Position numbers and translations under genes: made by a program | Assembly (NCBI GenBank): GCA_964598885.1 | Contig: CAZRES010000105.1 | Location: 1 to 10,456 of the forward strand | DNA from: SURF-33 sp964598885 | Lineage (GTDB): Bacteria; Desulfobacterota; Desulfobacteria; Desulfobacterales; Desulfosalsimonadaceae | Reading direction: 5' to 3' | DNA: 10,456 nt | Part shown: one piece after another, positions 1 through 5,497 of the stretch | How positions within the stretch are numbered: the stretch's first letter is position 1 | Layout: the number at the start of each line of letters is the position of its first letter | The notes under the pieces: model-generated | What the model was told of the DNA's origin: nothing | Databases searched by the model: none | What the model saw: only the letters and a program-made list of their open reading frames with translations

Positions 1-111
1 CTGGCGCTTCGGGCGTTGATGCCCATGGTCCGCCGGGGGCGGATTTATTATTTTGCGCCTTATTGCGCCATTGTTGGTGTTATTATCATTCTTTGGGGAA
101 TTTCAGGATAA
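1..111 (+). CDS. uppP: Probable undecaprenyl-diphosphatase, C-terminal end (partial)
   Basis: Reading frame 1 is open from the left edge to a TAA at 109-111 and gives 36 residues: a basic stretch (VRRGRIYYFAPY) followed by a hydrophobic membrane segment (about residues 22-35) and an immediate stop. This basic-then-final-helix ending, with an F-A-x-Y motif before the last transmembrane helix, resembles the C-terminus of UppP/BacA. That inner-membrane enzyme recycles undecaprenyl pyrophosphate for peptidoglycan and O-antigen synthesis. The start and the catalytic regions lie outside the window, so the family call rests on the tail alone; another polytopic membrane protein is possible. It is convergent with the DUF4301 gene and is the only plus-strand gene seen. 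Confidence 0.5.
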   Translation: MALRALMPMVRRGRIYYFAPYCAIVGVIIILWGISG

Positions 112-112
112 G

Positions 113-152
113 CGGAAATGGCGGAACGCCGGTTCCGGCTTGCCGGTTTCCG
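113..152 (+). terminator. Nested stem-loop just after the uppP-like stop
   Basis: Two base after the TAA stop, an outer 6-bp stem (113-118 CGGAAA with 147-152 TTTCCG) encloses an inner 6-bp stem (122-127 CGGAAC with 132-137 GTTCCG, loop GCCG). The position directly behind a stop suggests a transcript 3' end or terminator. There is no T-tract after it, so it is not a textbook intrinsic terminator. Confidence 0.35.
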
Positions 153-155
153 TTC

Positions 156-227
156 GGCCGTGGTTGCCGGCTGCGAGCCTCAGAGGCCTGACGGCCACGA
201 TTCGGCTCGCAGCCGGCAACCACGGCC
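156..227. repeat. Perfect 24-base inverted repeat
   Basis: The arm at 156-179 (starting GGCCGTGGTTGCC) is matched exactly by its reverse complement at 204-227 (ending GGCAACCACGGCC). A 24-base spacer (180-203) separates them, and the spacer contains a short palindrome around AGGCCT. The GC-rich 24-bp stem would fold strongly in either RNA strand. It lies between convergent genes and has no T-run on either side. It could be a bidirectional transcription block, a REP-like or MITE-like element, or a decayed repeat; the sequence alone does not decide. Confidence 0.8.
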
Positions 228-339
228 TCACTGAGGTTCCAAATTCGGGTTTCCGCTCTCCGATCTCAGAGGCCTGACGACCACGATTCGGCGCACAGCC
301 GACGCCCCCGGCCTCACTAGGTTTTAAATTCGGATTCCG
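179..339. repeat. Two-copy degenerate tandem repeat, period 86 bases
   Basis: Copy 1 (179-255) and copy 2 (265-339) begin with the same 15 bases (CTCAGAGGCCTGACG). They stay alignable to the shared ending around AAATTCGG and TTCCG, with about 84% identity by eye. The first 28 positions differ at one base only. A weaker third unit seems to follow at about 340-365 (TTCCGAGGTCTGGCTGCC against the unit's TCTCAGAGGCCTGACGACC). Copy 1 carries the right arm of the perfect inverted repeat; in copy 2 the matching stretch has diverged and no left arm precedes it. No plausible protein is encoded. Confidence 0.7.
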
Positions 340-395
340 GTCTGCGGCTTCCGAGGTCTGGCTGCCTTAGAGATCATGGTTTAAAATGGCTTTCC

Positions 396-1970
396 CTATG
401 CCGGCTGATGGGCATCCTTGAGCAGGTCGGTGACCTGCTTGACCGGATTGAAGGTAATGGCCGGCACTTCGACAAAGACGGTATGCCAGCCGGACATGGC
501 CCCGTTCCAGAGCCCGGGATGCTCCAGGGCTTTTAAATCCCGTCCGCCTTCTGATTTTTCCGAGATAAACACCGCGCCCGGATCAATAAATTTGTCCAGC
601 TCAAACGGTCGTCCCTCCCAGTCCCGGACGCCGCAGACGATATCCACCGGATTGAAATGGGTCGCTCCCCGGACAATGGCCTGCTGCGCATCGGAAGCCG
701 GATCGATCTGGGACATTTCCACGATCTGCAGGGAAATCCGGCCATGCTCGTCTTTTACCCAGAATGGCCCGCCGCCCGGGTCCCCTGCGTTGGGAACCAT
801 ACCGCAGACCCGGATGGGTCGGTTCAGCAGATCTTTTACGGTTTCCCGTTTTTTTTCCGGCGCCATGCGGTTTATATCTCCGGGCAGGTCGCCGTTGAGT
901 TCCCGGCGGAAAAAAACGGCGGCCGCTTCAATAACATCCGGATCATCGGTTGCCGTATGCAGTTTTTTCAAAAACCCGAACGTATTTTCCTGAAGATAAA
1001 GCAGGTACCCGGCCAGCGCTTTTTTCCATCCGGTCATTTCGGGCTTGAAGCGGTCATGGGCCACATTATCGATATTTTTGATAAAAATGATATCTGCGTT
1101 GATCCGGTTGAGGTTGCCGATGAGCGCGCCGTGGCCGCCGGGCCGGAAGAGGAGCGTTCCGTCGGATCTCCGGAAAGGCTCATTATTCATGTCTACGGCA
1201 AGGGTGTCGGTATGCTTTTCCTGAATCGAAAAGGCCACATGGAACCCAATCCCGTAGCGGGATTCATATCGATCCCGGACGTGTTCAAAAAGCTGCCGGA
1301 AACGGTTTTTGTGCTTTTCGGATACCGTAAAATGCAGATCCGCGATTTTATCGGATGAAACGGCGTAAAGCGCGGCCTCGACCAGATGTTCTTCAAAAGC
1401 GGTCCTTGTTTCCGTTTCATAGGCGTGAAACAGGATCAGGCCTTTGGGAAGCCCCGCGTAATTGAGACCGGTTTCCGTGAGCAGATGGTTAAGGATCGGC
1501 TCATATTGTTTCCGGGACAATGCATCGCTAAGGTCTTTTCCCGCCTCTGCCATGGAATTCTTCAGTTCCCGGTAAAAGGCGAATCGTTGGATATGGTCCA
1601 TAAACGATAGTAAATCCGGATCGTTTTTGCCCCCGGCCGTATCCTGGGGAGCCGAAGGAGAGTTTGCGTTTTCGGAGATGACGGCATGCGCCCGGATCAG
1701 GAATTTAAACATTCTGGTGGCGGCCCCGGATGCGGGGATAAATTTAGCGGGCTGCAGGTGAGGTATCTTTTTTTCAAACCTTGAAATCGCGTTCTCATAC
1801 ATCCGGCGGTCGAATTGAAGGATGCCGTCGCCCGGGGTACAGGGTCTCACCACTGAAACGTACGGAGTCCCTTTTTTAAAAAGTAAAAGCTGGTCGGCGA
1901 TTTGTTCTTGGGTTAGACCGTGTTCCCGGATTTGTCTCCAATCCCGGTCGGAAAATGCGGATGATCCCAT
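396..1970 (-). CDS. DUF4301 family protein, nucleotidyltransferase-like
   Basis: This is a 524-residue protein without signal peptide or membrane helix, so probably cytoplasmic. Residues 78-90 read I-P-A-S-G-A-A-T-R-M-F-K-F, which resembles the nucleotide-binding G-x-G-T-R-M loop of sugar nucleotidyltransferases. Residues 276-304 carry R-P-G-G-H-G-A-L-I followed by N-A-D-I-I-F-I-K-N-I-D-N, like the P-G-G-H-G and substrate-binding segments of UDP-sugar pyrophosphorylase-type folds. A second glycine-rich stretch (393-403, PNAGDPGGGPF) and H-F-N-P-V-D (438-443) look conserved too. I recognise these as hallmarks of DUF4301; the biochemical role is not established, and sugar or nucleotide activation is an inference. 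The ATG at 1970 has GAGGG three bases upstream. The gene is monocistronic: its own promoter lies at 2025-2053 and the next gene downstream is convergent. Confidence 0.85.
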   Translation of the reverse strand: MGSSAFSDRDWRQIREHGLTQEQIADQLLLFKKGTPYVSVVRPCTPGDGILQFDRRMYENAISRFEKKIPHLQPAKFIPASGAATRMFKFLIRAHAVISENANSPSAPQDTAGGKNDPDLLSFMDHIQRFAFYRELKNSMAEAGKDLSDALSRKQYEPILNHLLTETGLNYAGLPKGLILFHAYETETRTAFEEHLVEAALYAVSSDKIADLHFTVSEKHKNRFRQLFEHVRDRYESRYGIGFHVAFSIQEKHTDTLAVDMNNEPFRRSDGTLLFRPGGHGALIGNLNRINADIIFIKNIDNVAHDRFKPEMTGWKKALAGYLLYLQENTFGFLKKLHTATDDPDVIEAAAVFFRRELNGDLPGDINRMAPEKKRETVKDLLNRPIRVCGMVPNAGDPGGGPFWVKDEHGRISLQIVEMSQIDPASDAQQAIVRGATHFNPVDIVCGVRDWEGRPFELDKFIDPGAVFISEKSEGGRDLKALEHPGLWNGAMSGWHTVFVEVPAITFNPVKQVTDLLKDAHQPA

Positions 1971-1989
1971 AATCCCTCATTAATCTAGT
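1971..1989 (-). promoter_or_regulatory. Leader motif with Shine-Dalgarno, shared with moaA
   Basis: On the minus strand the bases directly before the DUF4301 ATG read ACTAGATTAATGAGGGATT. They contain the ribosome binding site GAGGG. The moaA leader has nearly the same string at 5305-5324 (one substitution and one inserted G, 18 positions identical), so this is more than a shared Shine-Dalgarno sequence. Confidence 0.5.
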
Positions 1990-2024
1990 GGTAATTGGTC
2001 GGATAATTTATTCTACTTTTTGGT

Positions 2025-2053
2025 ATTATTGCTGAGAATTTAATCAGAGTCAA
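2025..2053 (-). promoter_or_regulatory. Sigma70-type promoter for the DUF4301 gene
   Basis: On the minus strand TTGACT (2053-2048) is followed after exactly 17 bases by AATAAT (2030-2025). Each hexamer matches the consensus at five of six positions. Transcription would start near 2018, giving a leader of about 48 bases before the ATG at 1970. The surrounding 1971-2211 gap holds no other gene that I can support. Confidence 0.6.
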
Positions 2054-2188
2054 TGGGTGATGGCCACCATATTTGGAATTGACGCATCGCAACGGGGCTT
2101 CATAATGGGGATGATGGATTATTGAAATTGCTATTGTCGTTTGCCGCAGATGTTTGAAGACCGGATATGCGAAAAGAAAGTCAGATAA

Positions 2189-2213
2189 AGAGCGGGAAAA
2201 AATTTTTGGCTCT
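2189..2213 (-). terminator. Possible terminator of the kinase gene
   Basis: AGAGC (2189-2193) pairs with GCTCT (2209-2213), with an AAAAATTTTT core between them. On the minus strand the hairpin is followed by a T-rich run (TTTATCTGACTTTCTTTT). It begins in the stop codon of the kinase gene. The stem has an internal mismatch and the core is AT-only, so strength is uncertain. Confidence 0.4.
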
Positions 2214-4101
2214 ATTCTTCCCAGGAAGGGGGGTGCATGACGTATATGATGCGGTTCATGAGAAAAACCAGCAGGTCATAACAGCGCATGGTCCGCCCGA
2301 ACAATCCAACTTCCTGATCGTGGTGTTCAAGCCTTTGTTTAATTTGTTCCAGTTTTTTTAAGTCGGCTATTATCTTTTCCCTGGCTCTGGTTATTGGTTG
2401 CAACGGTTGCGGTTGCCGTTTTTTACGATACGCGGTCACATCGTCTGCGGAAGCTTCCATCAGATAGGGGCCGTCCTTTTTTAAATGCGCGTTGGTGTTG
2501 ATAAGTTTTTCCATGGATTGTTTTACCATGGTGGTTTCATTTTGCAGCGCGTTTTTGAGCATCACGGCAATGGCGCCCGGAAGACGCAACTGGAGAGCGT
2601 TGAATCGGCTTCGGGCGTTTCCGAGTTTTTCGGAAAATTCCTTATCAGCCGTATCCCAGAACGTGCGACTGGCATGTTGAAAAAGTTTGCTTAGAGGCTT
2701 TTTCTGGGTGAGCGCCGTTTTTTTCATTTGAACAATCTGGGGGATGAGCTGGGCGGTTTTTACGAACAAAAGTCGGCCGGTGACCGTATTATAGATCATG
2801 CCGAGGGCGGCGAACCAGTCCTGAAAATACATGACCTGCGCCAGCGGTGCGTCCAACATCGCCTCAAGAACCGGGTTTTTAAAAATATGAGCCGGCGTCA
2901 TATAGGAAGGAGTTCCGGCCAGGCTGGGCTGATCAACCGCATCTGGTTGTTCCGGCTTTGTATTCATGGCCGTTTCCAGGTCGATGAGTCCCAGATCGTA
3001 TAATTCATGATCCCATAGATAATGAATGGAGTCTTCGGGATGGCCCGCGATGAAAATATTGTCGGATTTTAAATCCCGAACCGCCACCCCACGGGCCTGA
3101 AGCCGGTACAGAAGTTTTAAAATGCTTATGATCAGGCCTTCCATTGAGGTGCGATTGGATGTAAAGATCTGTTTTCGAAGAGATTGTTCAACCGTTCTCC
3201 GGTATTGGTCAATCGCTGTTTTATTTTTGTCCGTAAGGGATGAAAAGATTTTTTGCCCCTGGAAAGCCACTTCCTCAGAGACCAGATCCTCGGGTATGTC
3301 CGGGGATTCTTCGGTGAGCAGAGCAAAAAACCACTCTCTGGTTTTATAGGTTGCCAACGACCGCGCTTCTTCTTCTGTCAGAACGGCAATGATTTTTTTT
3401 TGAAATTCCCGACACAGCCGGTTGATGCTGAAAAAAACGGCATCACAGGTTTCGCCGTAAACCGCTTCAAAGGCTTCCAGGCTGTCAAACAAACGGGTGC
3501 TGTGGAGGAATTCTTTTTTAATCCGGCTTTTTTCATCATGAATCTGCTCAATAATCTGATTGAAAAACTTATGGCGGGCAAGGCTCATGAAAAAAACAAA
3601 CCCGGATCCGATTTTCAAAAAACTTTGCAGTCCAGGAGTCCGGGTGACCAGTTCCAGGCAGCGGTCTTCCAGGGGCGGCCCGGTGGTGGTTTCGGCGTCC
3701 AGAAGTCCCGGGACCTTAATAATGATGGCCGACAGGGTGGGCCAGACGCATGGGATGCTGGTGATCAGCTGGCGGGCGATATCCCGGTCATTATGAATCT
3801 GCTCCAGGTATTTGGCAAAATCGGTTATGGGTCTGGGCGGAATCTTGACAACAATCTGATCATCATAAATCACTTTATAGCAGGTGCTTTTGCTTTCCAC
3901 CTCCTTGTCCAGCCTGCGGATGCTCATGCGCCGTTTTTTCCATTCCGAGCCCGCTTGTATACGAAGTTCATAGATGGCATCGTCATCCGGAACTTCATGA
4001 ATTTTTTGAAAATTGGCGGGGCCGAGGCGCAGACCGGGTTTTTGGGATTCCAGTCTGAAAAGATCTAAAAAAAAAGAAATGATGCGGTCGATATCCGACA
4101 T
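2212..4101 (-). CDS. Divergent Ser/Thr protein kinase-like protein
   Basis: The 629-residue protein has a protein kinase fold recognisable from spaced motifs. V-V-K-I-P-P has the candidate ATP-anchoring Lys86. The catalytic loop is V-R-D-L-K-S-D-N (341-348), with Asp343, Lys345 and Asn348 in the usual places although HRD has become VRD. L-I-D-L-E-T (372-377) stands for DFG and keeps the Mg-binding Asp374. The activation segment ends in G-T-P-S-Y-M-T-P (396-403), and Q-D-W-F-A-A-L-G (427-434) matches the helix F region. Key residues are intact, so activity is plausible. Unusual points: no clear glycine-rich loop, and 257 residues between Lys86 and Asp343, roughly twice normal, implying an inserted helical domain (about 160-310). 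Residues 563-598 are highly charged and probably form a coiled coil. No signal peptide or clear transmembrane helix is present. No phosphatase or substrate gene is adjacent. The ATG at 4101 has only a weak upstream GGAAT. Confidence 0.75.
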   Translation of the reverse strand: MSDIDRIISFFLDLFRLESQKPGLRLGPANFQKIHEVPDDDAIYELRIQAGSEWKKRRMSIRRLDKEVESKSTCYKVIYDDQIVVKIPPRPITDFAKYLEQIHNDRDIARQLITSIPCVWPTLSAIIIKVPGLLDAETTTGPPLEDRCLELVTRTPGLQSFLKIGSGFVFFMSLARHKFFNQIIEQIHDEKSRIKKEFLHSTRLFDSLEAFEAVYGETCDAVFFSINRLCREFQKKIIAVLTEEEARSLATYKTREWFFALLTEESPDIPEDLVSEEVAFQGQKIFSSLTDKNKTAIDQYRRTVEQSLRKQIFTSNRTSMEGLIISILKLLYRLQARGVAVRDLKSDNIFIAGHPEDSIHYLWDHELYDLGLIDLETAMNTKPEQPDAVDQPSLAGTPSYMTPAHIFKNPVLEAMLDAPLAQVMYFQDWFAALGMIYNTVTGRLLFVKTAQLIPQIVQMKKTALTQKKPLSKLFQHASRTFWDTADKEFSEKLGNARSRFNALQLRLPGAIAVMLKNALQNETTMVKQSMEKLINTNAHLKKDGPYLMEASADDVTAYRKKRQPQPLQPITRAREKIIADLKKLEQIKQRLEHHDQEVGLFGRTMRCYDLLVFLMNRIIYVMHPPSWEE

Positions 4102-4203
4102 ATTCCGGTCAGATTCCCTGAAAATTTTTATTTAAACCCACGTCGCCCAGCAGGGGGTAATCCCTGTCTATATAATCCCCGCTGTCTGTTTTTATTGGAA
4201 AAA

Positions 4204-4232
4204 AGCATCACATATCCATCTTCTGAAGTCAA
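4204..4232 (-). promoter_or_regulatory. Weak candidate promoter for the kinase gene
   Basis: On the minus strand TTGACT (4232-4227) is followed after 17 bases by GATGCT (4209-4204), preceded by TGT as in an extended -10. The -35 is good; the -10 matches only three of six positions. It lies in the 174-base gap between moaA and the kinase gene, where I see no convincing moaA terminator, so read-through from moaA is also possible. Confidence 0.3.
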
Positions 4233-4275
4233 GACGGCATTAACGGCAATTCATGGATCAACCAAGTCGTCTTTG

Positions 4276-5274
4276 TTATCCGCCGATGGCGTTCATGCTT
4301 TCAGACTGGACCATGATGGACGGCAGTATTTCGGCGTGCGCGGCGGGTTTGCGTTTGACCGCCCGGATAAAAACCTTGGCAAGATCCTCATCCAGCAAGC
4401 CCTTGCGCAGCGGGGTTTTGATATCCTCGCATACATCGGAGAGCAGACAGGAAAGAATATGGCCGTCGGCGGTCAAACGCAGACGGTTGCAGGTCGAGCA
4501 GAAATGCCGGCTCAGCGGCGAGATGAAGCCGACTTCACCGATGGCATTTTCGAATTTAAACCGCTGGGCCGGGCCGTCGTGAACGGCGTTGCCGACGGGG
4601 TGCAGTTTCCCGAGTTCCCGGATGCGGGTCTGTATTTCGGAAGACAACAGCGGCCGACCGTCAGCCGGCATGGCCCGGCCGATGGGCATGCATTCAATAA
4701 ACCGCACGTGAAACGGATGATGAATGGAAAGTTTCGCAAGGGCCGTCAGTTCATCATCATTGATTCCCCGCAGGGCCACTATGTTGAGCTTGATGGGGTT
4801 GCAGCCTTTTTCCAGGGCCGTCCATATCCCCTCCCAGACCTGGTGAAAAACATCTTCGCCGGTGATTTTTTCGTATTTGCGCCGGTCCAGGGTATCAATG
4901 CTGATATTCAACCGTCGGATGCCGGCGGCCATGATACGGTCGATGTATGGTTTCAGCAGGACACCGTTGGTGGTCAGGGAAATATCCTCTATGCCTTCCA
5001 TGGCGCCGACCTGATCCAGAAAATCGCAGCACCCTTTGCGGACCAGGGGTTCGCCGCCGGTGACACGCACCTTGGTGATGCCCAGACGCACGCCGATGCG
5101 GATGATCCGAAGGATTTCCTCATAACGCAGAATGTTTTTGTGCAGAAGTTTCCGGGTTTTGATGCGGGGATTGCAATAAAGGCAATTAAGGTTGCATCGG
5201 TCGGTGATGGAGATCCGCAGATAGTTGAGCCGCCGATGACAGTCGTCGATGAGCAGGTTGTTAACAGAGATCAT
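4276..5274 (-). CDS. moaA: GTP 3',8-cyclase MoaA (molybdenum cofactor synthesis)
   Basis: This radical-SAM enzyme converts GTP to 3',8-cyclo-GTP, which MoaC then turns into cyclic pyranopterin monophosphate, the first Moco intermediate. Numbered from the ATG at 5274 (332 residues, normal length), it has C-N-L-N-C-L-Y-C (Cys27, 31, 34) for the SAM-binding cluster, T-G-G-E-P-L at 72-77, and R-F-I-E-C-M-P-I-G (191-199). The GTP-side cluster is F-C-S-T-C-N-R-L-R-L-T-A-D-G with a third cysteine 14 residues later (Cys259, 262, 276). The C-terminal Gly-Gly needed for activity is present. An in-frame GTG at 5289 would add five residues; I prefer the ATG because it gives the usual short lead before the conserved Y-L-R-I-S segment. 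Neither start has a well-placed Shine-Dalgarno. No other mo genes are in the window. Confidence 0.95.
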   Translation of the reverse strand: MISVNNLLIDDCHRRLNYLRISITDRCNLNCLYCNPRIKTRKLLHKNILRYEEILRIIRIGVRLGITKVRVTGGEPLVRKGCCDFLDQVGAMEGIEDISLTTNGVLLKPYIDRIMAAGIRRLNISIDTLDRRKYEKITGEDVFHQVWEGIWTALEKGCNPIKLNIVALRGINDDELTALAKLSIHHPFHVRFIECMPIGRAMPADGRPLLSSEIQTRIRELGKLHPVGNAVHDGPAQRFKFENAIGEVGFISPLSRHFCSTCNRLRLTADGHILSCLLSDVCEDIKTPLRKGLLDEDLAKVFIRAVKRKPAAHAEILPSIMVQSESMNAIGG

Positions 5275-5289
5275 AAGGATGGCCAGCAC

Positions 5290-5310
5290 GGGTTTTCAAA
5301 GAGAAATCCC
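5290..5310 (-). promoter_or_regulatory. Hairpin covering the moaA translation start region
   Basis: On the minus strand GGGATTTC pairs with GAAAACCC around a TCTTT loop, with one A-A mismatch (seven pairs). The 3' arm ends directly before the in-frame GTG at 5289, and the 5' arm includes the end of the only Shine-Dalgarno-like run nearby (GAGGGG, 5313-5308). Folding would hide that run. Control of moaA translation by this structure is an inference. Confidence 0.4.
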
Positions 5311-5324
5311 CTCAATAATCTAGT
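5305..5324 (-). promoter_or_regulatory. Leader motif shared with the DUF4301 gene
   Basis: The minus strand reads ACTAGATTATTGAGGGGATT, almost the same as the string before the DUF4301 ATG (1971-1989). It includes GAGGGG. In moaA it lies about 31 bases before the ATG, too far for ordinary initiation there. Confidence 0.45.
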
Positions 5325-5385
5325 AAACAAAAGAACCACCTTCTAAAATATGACGTTTTCCCCAGTGAATTCGTTCCCGGATTTG

Positions 5386-5422
5386 AACCATCTTGCGAGC
5401 GATGGTTAAACAAGCCTTTGTT
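5386..5422 (-). promoter_or_regulatory. Two adjacent hairpins in the moaA leader
   Basis: Hairpin 1 pairs AACAA with TTGTT (5409-5413 and 5418-5422, 4-base loop). Hairpin 2 pairs AACCATC with GATGGTT (5401-5407 and 5386-5392, 8-base loop), seven perfect pairs. Both fall within the predicted 5' untranslated region of about 160 bases. moaA leaders in many bacteria carry the Moco-RNA riboswitch candidate, but I cannot recognise its conserved core here, so this is recorded only as a structured leader. Confidence 0.4.
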
Positions 5423-5438
5423 GTTTTTGACGATAACA

Positions 5439-5467
5439 TATATAGCGAAATTGATTTTATATGTAAA
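5439..5467 (-). promoter_or_regulatory. Candidate moaA promoter overlapping an inverted repeat
   Basis: On the minus strand TTTACA (5467-5462) is followed after 17 bases by TATATA (5444-5439); they match the sigma70 consensus at five and four of six positions. A 7-base inverted repeat, ACATATA (5436-5442) and TATATGT (5458-5464), spans both boxes with a 15-base spacer and could be an operator. Transcription from about 5432 would give a leader of roughly 158 bases. Confidence 0.5.
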
Positions 5468-5497
5468 CAGGTAAAGCGTTAATGACCCTGCGACGGG

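Noticed and set aside
53..277. 74-codon plus-strand open frame
   Set aside because: It starts inside the uppP-like tail in another frame and runs through the inverted and tandem repeats; composition is repeat-driven and there is no ribosome binding site.
4151..4166. CAGGG/CCCTG hairpin between moaA and the kinase gene
   Set aside because: Only a five-pair stem with no T-run and over 100 bases from the moaA stop; too weak to call a terminator.
4195..5346. 383-codon plus-strand open frame opposite moaA
   Set aside because: It mirrors moaA codon bias on the opposite strand; the protein has no recognisable family, while moaA is unambiguous.
5379..5389. GGTTCAAATCC on the minus strand, like a tRNA T-loop
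   Set aside because: The flanking bases do not pair as a T-stem and there is no acceptor, D or anticodon arm around it; it belongs to the moaA leader hairpin region.
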